Origin: Cellvibrio polysaccharolyticus
GTDB lineage: Bacteria; Pseudomonadota; Gammaproteobacteria; Pseudomonadales; Cellvibrionaceae
NCBI RefSeq assembly: GCF_015182315.1
Contig: NZ_PRDL01000001.1
Coordinates: 1,116,001 to 1,180,000, forward strand
Direction: 5' to 3'
DNA length: 64,000 bases
Part shown: positions 51,357-59,900 of the stretch, in pieces
Layout of the letters: every line of letters starts with the position of its first letter
How positions within the stretch are numbered: the stretch's first letter is position 1
Translations under genes and position numbers: made by a program
Notes under the pieces: model-generated
Database searches by the model: none
Seen by the model: the letters and a program-made list of their open reading frames with translations, nothing else
What the model was told of the DNA's origin: nothing

Positions 51357-52154
51357 TCATGCTACATGAGCCAACTCGGTTTGTTGATAAAAAAATTCCT
51401 CGAACTCCTTTGGCGGCACATAACCCAACGCACTGTGAAGCCGACGGTTATTAAACCATTCAACCCATACAAGTGTCGCCATCTCCACAGCATCAAGATT
51501 TTTCCACGGTGCGCTCTTATGGATAACCTCGGTTTTGTAGAGTCCATTAATCGTTTCAGCTAAGGCGTTATCGTAAGAATCGCCCACGCTCCCAACCGAC
51601 GCATTAAATCCTGCCTCAGCAAGGCGTTCGGTGTAGCTGATGGATAAATATTGGCTGCCCCTGTCACTGTGATGAATCACGCCACGCGGTTTTCCTCTTG
51701 CCCACAATGCCTGCTCCAATGCATCCAGAATTAAATCCGCCTGCATTGTCGTCATCGCTCGCCAACCAACAATGCGACGTGAAAATACATCGATTACAAA
51801 GGCGACATAGACAAAGCCTGACCAGGTGGCGACGTAAGTAATGTCGGCAACCCAAAGTTGATTTGGCTTGTCCGCTTTAAAGTGACGGTTAACCAGATCT
51901 TGCGGGCAATGTGCCTTGTGATCGGGGATCGTTGTTTTACACTTTTTGCCACGACGCACACCTTCAATACCCAATTGACGCATGAGCCGCTCAACGGTAC
52001 AACGAGCCACATCAAACCCCTCTCTACGCAGTTGTTTCCAGATTTTTCGCGCACCATAATTGCGATTACTCTCAGTCCAAACACGCTGTATTTCAACGAC
52101 TAAACGCTCATCCTGCTGAATTCGCCGCGCCCGCAACTCGGGTGTTTTCTCCAA
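51357..52154 (-). CDS. IS3-family transposase OrfB (DDE integrase core)
   Basis: A 265-residue catalytic part with the HTH_21-like start (SNRNYGARKIWKQLRREGFDVARCTVERLMRQLGI) and an rve integrase core: Asp in LWVADITYV, Asp in IHHSDRGSQYLS and Glu in LAETINGLYK. The frame is open further upstream of the ATG shown and reaches OrfA in the -1 frame, so the active enzyme is probably an OrfAB fusion made by a -1 frameshift near 52255. Apparently intact. Confidence 0.92.
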   Translation of the reverse strand: MEKTPELRARRIQQDERLVVEIQRVWTESNRNYGARKIWKQLRREGFDVARCTVERLMRQLGIEGVRRGKKCKTTIPDHKAHCPQDLVNRHFKADKPNQLWVADITYVATWSGFVYVAFVIDVFSRRIVGWRAMTTMQADLILDALEQALWARGKPRGVIHHSDRGSQYLSISYTERLAEAGFNASVGSVGDSYDNALAETINGLYKTEVIHKSAPWKNLDAVEMATLVWVEWFNNRRLHSALGYVPPKEFEEFFYQQTELAHVA

Positions 52155-52249
52155 TTGCTTGTGCCGATAATACGTTGATGGTGCAATCTGTAACTGCTGA
52201 CAAATCGGCTCGACACCAAAAACACTTTTATGGGCATCAACAAAGTGGA

Positions 52250-52573
52250 TTAGAGTTTCGGTTTGCGGTCGAGCTCCGCCTGGGCAAAAAAAGCCGAGGC
52301 TAAACGCAGGATTTCATTCGCACGTTTGAGTTCACGGTTCTCGCGCTCCAAGGCTTTAACTCGCTCGGATTCGGTAACGTTTGCAGTGTCGGGAGCGGCG
52401 CTATTGGATTCGATTCGGTTTATCCATGCACGGAGTGTTTCAGGTGTACAGCCAATCTTGCCGGCAACAGAAGTGATCGCCGCCCAGCGCGAGCTGTGAT
52501 CTTGTTCGGTGGTGAGCACAAGCCTTACAGCTCGTTCACGCGTTTCAGGTGAATATCCGGGTCTCTTTTTCAT
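52250..52573 (-). CDS. IS3-family transposase OrfA (HTH)
   Basis: A 107-residue DNA-binding subunit with a Transposase_8-type helix-turn-helix (SPETRERAVRLVLTTEQDHSSRWAAITSVAGKIGCTPETLRAWINR) and a C-terminal leucine-zipper-like coiled coil (ESERVKALERENRELKRANEILRLASAFFAQAE), as in all IS3 OrfA proteins. Ends RKPKL just before the frameshift zone. Confidence 0.9.
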   Translation of the reverse strand: MKKRPGYSPETRERAVRLVLTTEQDHSSRWAAITSVAGKIGCTPETLRAWINRIESNSAAPDTANVTESERVKALERENRELKRANEILRLASAFFAQAELDRKPKL

Positions 52574-52857
52574 AGGTTAATTCTCTCAAGAAAGTTAGCC
52601 TCCGACAAACCCGGAGCGATTCACAATTACAATTCGCCGGTTATAACTGCGGTATGTGCACCTATCTACAATGATTATCACCAAAAGATCCTTATTAAAG
52701 TTCTGGAGTTAATAATTCTAAAAAATCAACGCCCCTTTCGAGGTATTGCTATCAGAGCTTTGTTTTGCTTCTGAATCGCTCAAACCTGTGGATCACACTG
52801 AGAGTGCAGAGATAGTTACAGGAAACTATCGAGTAAAGGCGTGTGGCGCAAGACAGG

Positions 52858-53838
52858 CTACAGGCCGCGCATTCTTGTCAGCTCCAGAATGCCGGGGTGT
52901 GTATTGCCATTTGCCAGATGTGATCCATCTTTCAAGGCCGCATGGTACTGTTCACGAGCATCAGCCATAATTGTCAGAAATTTATCATGTACATGGCTGC
53001 TCGTAGTGGCATGCGAAAAATTCATTCCTTCCATCAACCAGGTTGCCGATACCTCTTTGGGTAGATAACGATTTTTTGATGCCCCATGAATATGCTGAGT
53101 TAGCGAGTTTTCGATCATTTTCAGCGCTGCGCCATTAAATGCGTCTATAGCTTGATGCAGCTTGTCGGCGACTTTTATTTCTTTCGGGTTATCCAAAGCC
53201 TCCTGTACTTTTTCCAGATCCTCATCATTAAGCCCATCACTGCCTTTACTAACCGCTACCGGTTTTCCATCACGAAAAACGATGTCATAGCTATCAGGAT
53301 CTATATTAAATTCTTCCAACATGTATTCCTTGAATTCCTCCACGGCAGCGGTAACATCTTTTGCGGCTTTTAAATACGTGTGCTGAGCTTCAAATAAAAT
53401 ATTGGCAACCGCTACGTTGATGCGGTCACTTTGCAAGGTTCCGGCAAAGCCGGTTTTTAGATGGCCGTTTTCATCCACGGTAGGTAATCGTAACCCTTCT
53501 TCCATCAGTTCCTTTAATGTCAGGTGACTTAGCCGCTCATCCTCCGCAGAGGCAAACGGTCGCCTTGTGCCGCTTTCCAGTTCTTCGCGGGTAACCCAGG
53601 TGGCGGCAAGGCGAGTCATATGTTCACTCTGTTCCCCCATAGAAGAAAATCGGGAGGTCATGGTGTAATCGTGAGTGAGTTGGGAAGCTGCAGGAGATAA
53701 GGTGACGATGACAGAGGGCGATGCGTTGTTGCTCGAGGTAAATACCCTGTTTTCAGGCGCTTTGGATGCGTCTTGGGGTGAAGGTTTTTTTGACGGATTT
53801 GTCAAAATTTGCAGGTGGTTCAGATTAACGAATTCCAT
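52858..53838 (-). CDS. Hypothetical 326-residue protein
   Basis: No family recognised. Seen: a Ser/Pro/Asn-rich start, SVIVTLSPAAS near residue 45 (a phrase seen in surface- or flagellum-related proteins), then a mainly helical body rich in Asp, Glu and Leu (LSHLTLKELMEEGLRLP; LKAAKDVTAAVEEFKEYMLEEFNIDPDSYDIVFRDGKPVAVSKGSDGLNDEDLEKVQEAL). No signal peptide, no membrane helix, no cysteines. It lies alone between the cassette array and the AraC regulator. The upstream A/T-rich stretch probably holds its promoter. Confidence 0.65.
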   Translation of the reverse strand: MEFVNLNHLQILTNPSKKPSPQDASKAPENRVFTSSNNASPSVIVTLSPAASQLTHDYTMTSRFSSMGEQSEHMTRLAATWVTREELESGTRRPFASAEDERLSHLTLKELMEEGLRLPTVDENGHLKTGFAGTLQSDRINVAVANILFEAQHTYLKAAKDVTAAVEEFKEYMLEEFNIDPDSYDIVFRDGKPVAVSKGSDGLNDEDLEKVQEALDNPKEIKVADKLHQAIDAFNGAALKMIENSLTQHIHGASKNRYLPKEVSATWLMEGMNFSHATTSSHVHDKFLTIMADAREQYHAALKDGSHLANGNTHPGILELTRMRGL

Positions 53839-53990
53839 ATCAATATATCCTGAAAGAGCCGTGCTTTATGAGTATGACGGCCTCTTTCCAAAAAACTTTA
53901 TACTTATCATCAAATTTTCGCACCTGTTGATTTTGTAGGCTTCCAACGCCCCACCCATCTGCTCGCACCTTCCGGATTTGCGAGCAATGG

Positions 53991-54725
53991 TTATAAATTC
54001 ACAGAATGCTTTTTCCGGTAGGCCAGCGGATTAATCCCCAGTGTGCGTTTGAAGTGGCGGTTAAAGTTGCTGTGGTCGTAGAAGCCGCAGTCGATGGCGA
54101 TTTCGGCAATCGGCTCGCGGGAATATTTCAGACGGTCGCTGGCGATGAGTACGCGCAGGCGCACGAGATATTGTGAGGGGCTGATACGAAAGGTATCCGC
54201 GAAATGGCGCTCCAGTTGTCTTTGAGAGAAGCCGAATTGGCTGGCAATGTCGGGAATACTCAGTCGTTCCTTGTAATTGGAGCGAATATGGCGCACTACT
54301 TGATATAGCGGATTCTGCGAGTGATCCAGCATCCTTTCATAACTTTGCACAATGCCGCACAAGCCGCACACCTTGCCTTGCAGATCAAACAGCGGCAGCT
54401 TCTGGGTGATAAACCACTCCGGTAAGCCTTCCCGTGTCGGGAATAATTCAATCAAATCCAGCATTGGCGTGCCTTTTTCCAGCAGCGCTTCGTCATCGCG
54501 ACGATATTTACCTGCCAGATAGGGCGGAAATAATTCTTCATCGCGCTTGCCGCGAATCTCTTCCGGCGAGCGACGGCCGCAGTGTTCGGCAAAAGCCTGA
54601 TTGCCCGTAACGATGCTTCCTTGACAGTTTTTTACAAAGTACATGACGTTAGGCATGTATTCAAAAAGCTGCGTGGGAGAGTGCCGCGGGTCGAGTTGTG
54701 AAAAAAAAGCATCCAGATCGTTCAT
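53991..54725 (-). CDS. AraC-family regulator with N-terminal PAS domain
   Basis: A 244-residue regulator. Seen: a PAS-like domain at about 15-120 (LFEYMPNVMYFVKNCQGSIVTGNQAFAEHCG ... FDLQGKVCGLCGIVQSYE), and a C-terminal AraC/XylS DNA-binding domain with two HTH motifs (LSIPDIASQFGFSQRQLERHFADTF; EPIAEIAIDCGFYDHSNFNRHFKRTLGINPLAYRKKH). It is divergent from the sugar locus, with 103 bp between starts, so it probably controls it. The ATG at 54725 gives a natural PAS start; the frame extends to 54788. Neither start has a strong ribosome site. Confidence 0.88.
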   Translation of the reverse strand: MNDLDAFFSQLDPRHSPTQLFEYMPNVMYFVKNCQGSIVTGNQAFAEHCGRRSPEEIRGKRDEELFPPYLAGKYRRDDEALLEKGTPMLDLIELFPTREGLPEWFITQKLPLFDLQGKVCGLCGIVQSYERMLDHSQNPLYQVVRHIRSNYKERLSIPDIASQFGFSQRQLERHFADTFRISPSQYLVRLRVLIASDRLKYSREPIAEIAIDCGFYDHSNFNRHFKRTLGINPLAYRKKHSVNL

Positions 54726-54828
54726 GTCGAAATCGTACAATTTTTTTACGATAAGGTACAAGCCTGATTTTGCCTGGCAAGATAGCATTAGCGCACAACA
54801 TAATTATTTAATGCGGGAGACCTGTCTT

Positions 54829-55680
54829 ATGGAATTCGGTGCCAGTACCTGGTTGTGGACTTCGCCCTTCACCAGTAACCAAATTGCCCTTCTCGAAAAA
54901 ATTGCCGCACAAGGATTCGACTTTGTCGAAATACCCGTTGAGGCCGCAGAACACATATCCGTTGCCCAGCTGAAACCGGTATTGGCAAGGTTGGGGCTGG
55001 ATGTGGTGATTTGTACCGCCGTGACCGGTGAGCGCAACCTCAGTTCGGACGATGCCGCGATACGCAAAAATGCACTCCAGTATTTCGAGTCGTGCATTGC
55101 GCTGGCCGCTGGGCTGGGCGCTTCCTGCGTAGTGGGGCCGCTTTATGCGTCGGTGGGCAAGGCTCGCCTGGCTACTGAAGCACTGCGCCAGGCGGAGTGG
55201 GAAAGATCGGTTGCCGGGTTGTCGCAATTGGCGGACACGGCAAGTTTGCACGGTATTCATTTGGGTATTGAACCCTTGAACCGGTTCGAGACGGACATGG
55301 TCAATAACGTTGACGATGCCTTGCGTATGGTGCAGCAGGTCAACAGCCCATGGCTCGGTATTTCATTTGATACCTTTCATATGAATATCGAAGAAACCAG
55401 TTTCCGCTTTGCTGTTGAGCGCGCTGGCGAGCGGCTGGTGCATGTTCAGGTGTCGGATAGCCATCGCGGTGTGCCGGGTGATGGCAATAGTGACTGGGCC
55501 GGTTTGCGTGAAGGTTTGAAGGCAATTGGCTACAACGGAAAAATTGGTATTGAAAGTTTTTCGCCGGATGCTTCCAGCCTGGCAGAGGCTGTGTGTATCT
55601 GGCGGCGCTTTGCTGAAAACCAGGATGAGTTTGCCAGCAAAGGGTTGGCGTTTTTGCGCGGTTGGTGGTCTGAAGTTTAA
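54829..55680 (+). CDS. Sugar (phosphate) epimerase/isomerase, TIM-barrel type
   Basis: A 283-residue AP-endonuclease-2-like barrel of the D-tagatose/D-psicose 3-epimerase group. Seen: FGASTWLWTSPF at the start, FVEIPVEA, VVGPLYASVGKAR, LGIEPLNRFETDMVNN with catalytic Glu149, ISFDTFHMNIEE (Asp, His), and IGIESFSP with the second Glu. The metal ligands Glu-Asp-His-Glu fit Mn2+-dependent 3-epimerases. GGGAGA precedes ATG 54829. It is the first gene of a plus-strand locus with an oxidoreductase, a cytochrome-type protein and a TonB receptor. Exact substrate unknown. Confidence 0.85.
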   Translation: MEFGASTWLWTSPFTSNQIALLEKIAAQGFDFVEIPVEAAEHISVAQLKPVLARLGLDVVICTAVTGERNLSSDDAAIRKNALQYFESCIALAAGLGASCVVGPLYASVGKARLATEALRQAEWERSVAGLSQLADTASLHGIHLGIEPLNRFETDMVNNVDDALRMVQQVNSPWLGISFDTFHMNIEETSFRFAVERAGERLVHVQVSDSHRGVPGDGNSDWAGLREGLKAIGYNGKIGIESFSPDASSLAEAVCIWRRFAENQDEFASKGLAFLRGWWSEV

Positions 55681-55707
55681 ATCTGAAGTTTAAATCTGAA
55701 ATTTAAC
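55669..55707. repeat. 13-bp tandem repeat at the end of the epimerase gene
   Basis: TCTGAAGTTTAAA twice, then TCTGAAATTTAAC. The first copy holds the end of the gene (SEV and stop), so slippage has extended the 3' region. Confidence 0.85.
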
Positions 55708-55754
55708 TGTCTGAAAGATAGCTATCTGAATCTAACAATAAAGAGGAATCCATA

Positions 55755-56882
55755 ATGAGTAAATTAAAAGTTGGTCTGGTAGGTCTTGGTTTCGGTGCTG
55801 AATTTATCCCGATTTATCAGGCTCACCCCAATGCAGAAGTCGCCGCGATTTGTCAGCGTAACCAAAGCAACATGGATACGCTGGTTGAGCAATTCGGTAT
55901 TCAGGGCAATTGCTACACCTCCTATGAAGATATGCTGGCCGACCCGACTGTGGATGCGGTGCATATCAACACGCCGATTGCCGATCACGCGCGTCATACC
56001 CTGATGGCGCTGGAAGCTGGCAAACACGTTGCCTGTACCGTGCCTATGGCAACCTCGGTAGAAGATTGCGAGCGCATTGTGCAAGCATCGAAAGATCGTG
56101 GCCTCGTGTACATGATGATGGAAACCGTGGTGTACAGCCGCGAGTTTTTATTTGTAAAAGAACTTTACGAACGTGGCGATCTGGGCAAAATTCAATTTTT
56201 GCAAGCGAGCCACCAGCAAGACATGAACGGCTGGCCGAGCTATTGGGAAGGTATGCCGCCAATGCATTACGCTACTCACTGTGTTGGCCCGGTGTTGGGG
56301 CTGGAGCGCAAACTGGCGAAAGCGGTTTCCTGTGTGGGCTCGGGTCGTATCCGTGACAATCTGGCGCAAGTTTACGGTTCTCCGTTTGCGGTTGAGTCTT
56401 GCCATATTCAATTGCAGGATTCCGATGTGGCTGCACAAATTCACCGTTCGCTGTTTGACACGGCACGTCAGTATCGCGAAAGCTTTAACGTCTACGGTTC
56501 ACTGAAATCTTACGAGTGGCCATTGATTGAAGACGAACAACCGGTTATTCACACGCTGGGCAAGCCCGAGCCGGAAATTCCCTCCCGTGTTGAAGTGCCG
56601 GATTACGCACATTTATTGCCTGAAGCTATTCGTCACTTTACCGGTCGCGGTGTTTACGATTCGGATAGCAACCAGCATTTGAGCTTTACTCAGGGCGGCG
56701 GTCACGGTGGTTCACACCCGCATCTGGTGCATCAGTTTATTCGTGCGGTGCTGGAAGGTCATAACGCTTACCCGAATGCGGTTGAGTCGGCCAATATCAG
56801 TTGTGTGGGTATTCTGGCTCATGAGTCGGCGCTGGCAGGTGGCAAACTGATGGCAATGCCGGAGTTCACCCTCAAGCCGTAA
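55755..56882 (+). CDS. Gfo/Idh/MocA-family oxidoreductase
   Basis: A 375-residue NAD(P)-dependent sugar or inositol oxidoreductase. Seen: Rossmann motif GLVGLGFGAEF at residues 7-17, DAVHINTPIADHARHTLMALEAGKHVACTVPMATS (the family EKP is replaced by TVP here), then a C-terminal alpha/beta domain with WPSYWEGMPPMHYATHCVGPVL and HPHLVHQFIRAVLEG. The HYATH motif places His/Asp for catalysis. It follows the epimerase by 74 bp with AGAGGA before its ATG, and is probably in the same message. Combined with an epimerase, it fits 3-keto-sugar chemistry, an inference only. Confidence 0.88.
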   Translation: MSKLKVGLVGLGFGAEFIPIYQAHPNAEVAAICQRNQSNMDTLVEQFGIQGNCYTSYEDMLADPTVDAVHINTPIADHARHTLMALEAGKHVACTVPMATSVEDCERIVQASKDRGLVYMMMETVVYSREFLFVKELYERGDLGKIQFLQASHQQDMNGWPSYWEGMPPMHYATHCVGPVLGLERKLAKAVSCVGSGRIRDNLAQVYGSPFAVESCHIQLQDSDVAAQIHRSLFDTARQYRESFNVYGSLKSYEWPLIEDEQPVIHTLGKPEPEIPSRVEVPDYAHLLPEAIRHFTGRGVYDSDSNQHLSFTQGGGHGGSHPHLVHQFIRAVLEGHNAYPNAVESANISCVGILAHESALAGGKLMAMPEFTLKP

Positions 56883-56895
56883 GAACCTTTTCGTT

Positions 56896-56930
56896 CTGCT
56901 ACTGCGGTCCTGAATAAACCGCAGTAGCAG
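56896..56930. repeat. Intercistronic 13-bp hairpin
   Basis: CTGCTACTGCGGT pairs perfectly with ACCGCAGTAGCAG (9-base loop) between the oxidoreductase and ThuA genes. No T-run, so more likely an mRNA-stabilising or partial-attenuation element than a terminator. Confidence 0.65.
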
Positions 56931-56989
56931 GCTGTATGTCGGGCAGGTTTCCAACAAGCTATAAAACACCACTTATAAAGACTAGAGCT

Positions 56990-59900
56990 ATGAATATTAT
57001 TAAAAATAATCCGTTAGCCAAGCCATTCAAAACTCTCACGCTGTTAGTCGTTTGCTTTGCCTTGCCTTTTGGCAGCGCGGTGGCAGATGACGAAGCAGGT
57101 ATTATTAATTTGCTTTTTGTGGGGCACGAGCAGCGCGAAGGCTCGGGATATCACCTCTCCCATGTTTACGCACCCATGTTGAGCCAGTCGCTCGGCCACG
57201 AAAAAATCCGTCTGGAATATCATGAAGATCTTTCATCGTTCACCGATGAAGGGCTTGCGCAATATGATGCGGTCATGTTGTACGCTAACTACGACGAACT
57301 GAAACCGGCGCAGGAAAAAGCGCTGCTCGATTACGTGGATAATGGCGGTGCTTTTTTGCCGATACACAGCGCCAGCGCCTGTTTCGGCCATTCCGATAAT
57401 TTCGTCAAACTGGTCGGCGGTCGTTTTCACAGCCACGGCTATGAAAGCTTTACCACGCGCACGGCACCGGGCCAGGAGAATCACCAGATCCTTCGCGGTT
57501 TTAAAAATTTTGAAACCAAAGATGAAACCTATGTACACCGCGACCATAACGAAGCCGGCCGCACGGTATTGACGTTGCGTGAAGACGAACCCTGGACCTG
57601 GGTTCGCGAGCAGGGCAAAGGGCGGGTTTTCTACACCGCGTACGGTCACGATGAAAATACCTGGGGGCAACCGGCTTTTCACGACCTGCTGATTCGCGGC
57701 ATTTTGTGGAGTGTTGGCGACGAAAAGCGCGATGCCAATCGTGCGCTGGTAAAAACACTACCTAAAGCGGTGTATGAAGATAAAGGCACCATCCCCAACT
57801 ATCGCCGTGTATCACCGCCACCGCAATTCCAGAACCCGCTGTCTGCTGAAGATTCCATGGCGCTAACAATGGAAGAGCAGGGCTTTGAGTTGCAATTGTT
57901 TGTTGCCGAGCCGGATATTGTTAACCCGGTGGCATTCACCTGGGATGATCGCGGCCGGTTATTTGTGGTGGAATCGGTTGATTACCCCAACGAAGTGCAT
58001 CCGGATAGCAAAGGCAATGACCGCATCACCATGTGTGAAGACACCAACGGTGATGGCCGTGCAGATCGCTGTTCGGTATTTGCCGATGGCTTGAATATTC
58101 CCACCGGTATTGTTGCCGTCAACGGCGGCTTTATTGTGTCGCAAGCGCCACACTTTCTGTTTTTGAAAGATACCGATGGTGATGGCAAGGCAGACGTTAA
58201 GGAAATTATCAACAGCGTTTGGGGCGTTGATGACACCCACGCCGGCCCATCCAATTTGCGTTACGGCCATGACAACCGCATCTGGGGTGGTGTGGGTTAT
58301 TCGGGTACCGAAAGTGCAAACCAGGGTAACTTCCAGAATGGTTTGTTCCGTATGGATGTTGATGGCACTAACATCGAACCCATCGCCCAGCTGAATAACA
58401 ATACCTGGGGGCTTGGCTTAAGCGAAGACTTCGAAGTGTTCGGCTCTACCGCTAACAATGCGCCGGCCTGGCACGTACCGGTATGGCGTAATTTCCTCTA
58501 CGGTAAACACGATGGTGTATCACCGGGGATGGCTGCAAAAATTGACAGCTTCTCGCAAGTGTTTCCGGCCACCTACAACTTCTTGCAAGTGGATGCGCAC
58601 GGTCGTTACACCGCCGGTTCCGGTTTTAATCTTTATACCGCACGGGCTTTCCCGGAGCGTTTCTGGAATAGCAGTGCCTTTATTGGTGAGCCAACCGCGC
58701 ATTTGCTGGGGCAATTTTTCCTGAAGGAAAATGGCTCTACTTATAAAGCCAACAACCGCGGTTCCATTGTTTCCAGTACCGATGAATGGCTGTCGCCGGT
58801 GTATTCCGATGTCGGGCCTGATGGTCAATTGTGGATTGCTGACTGGTACAACTTTATTATTCAGCACAACCCCAAACCGACCAAAAATTCGGCTGGCTTT
58901 GATGCAGAAATGGGCGCAGGTAATGCCCACGTAAACCCGCTGCGTGATGGCAAGCATGGTCGTATTTACCGTCTGGTTTCCAAGCAGGCAACGGCACAAG
59001 CCTCTCTCGATTTGAGCAAGGCTGATACCGCCACACTGGTAGAAACATTTGGCAACGACAACATGTTCTGGCGTATGACGGCGCAAAGCAAACTGGTGCA
59101 GGAAAAGCGTACCGATGCCATTCCCGTGTTGCGTAATATCCTGACCGGTGCCGCGCAGATTGATGCCATTGGCCTCGACCCGCGTTCTATCCATGCCATC
59201 TGGACGCTGCAAGGTCTGGGTGCTTTTACCATGGAGCAAAAAGCCAACGCCAAAGCCATTCAGGCCGCGCTGAAACATACGTCGGCGGCCACCCGTAAAA
59301 ATGCCGTGCGTGCGTTGCTCGAAAGTGGTTCCGCTGCGGATTTGAAACTGGCGGCTGCGCAACTGCAAGACAAGGATGCCAAAACCCGCCTGTGGGCCTT
59401 GTTGGCCATCGCCCAGCAAAAACCCTCCAAAGAGGCGGCGCAACAATTACTGCGTTTGCGCACCGACTTAACGCAAGACGAGTGGTTGGCAAAAGCCTTT
59501 ACGCTGGCAGCGATACAGCATGGTGAGTTTTACTGGGATGCGTTGAACCGTGGCGGTTCTGCGGTGAAAGGCGATTTCCTGAAAGGCTTCGCCGCCCAGG
59601 AACAAACACCGGAATATCTGCTGGCCAAAGATCACCTTTCCGGCGATAAAGTTGACTTCAATAAAACGCTGACCTCCTGGAAGCGTATTTCCGATGGTCG
59701 TTTGCCGTTGATGGCAATGGGTGTTGTGGAAGTGTGGCGTGCCGGTTTGAAACAGCCCTCCGATAAAGAGCTGGAAAATTTGCAGGCGCTGATTGATACC
59801 TTCGACAGCGATGCGCAAATGGCTTTCAAACTCAAAGCATCCGGGCTGGCGTTGAACTTTAATAAAGTGGAAGAGGCCGCCTATGCAAAATACCACGAGC

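Larger units (their letters stand above)
51318..52623 (-). mobile_element. IS3-family insertion sequence
   Basis: Terminal inverted repeats at 51318-51343 and 52598-52623 share TGAATCGC, CG and TCGGAGGC blocks (26 bp, imperfect). The 3-bp direct repeats CAA (51315-51317 and 52624-52626) are the target duplication. Two overlapping-type frames encode OrfA and OrfB. About 1306 bp, standard for IS3. Confidence 0.9.
48817..52657 (+). mobile_element. Integron cassette array (four cassettes, no integrase)
   Basis: Recombination points GTT lie at 48817, 49339, 50076 and 50717. Cassettes begin at 48820, 49342, 50079 and 50720. Each cassette's 5' bases plus GTT are complementary to its own R'': GCCTAAC, GCGTAAC, ATGAGCGCTAAC and GGTAACATAAC, matches of 7, 7, 12 and 11 bases. 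An array of integrase-made cassettes is the only simple reading. The fourth attC is split by an IS3-family element. No intI in view, so CALIN-like. Confidence 0.9.
51239..52657. other. attC site 4, split by an IS3 element
   Basis: R'' GGTAACATAAC (51239-51249) is followed by an internal hairpin TTGCTTCTATT / AATAGAAGCAA (ending at 51317). The IS3 element fills 51318-52623. The rest continues after it to a degraded R' near GGTATG (52651-52656; GTTATG expected). Removing the IS restores a continuous attC-like hairpin. Confidence 0.7.
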
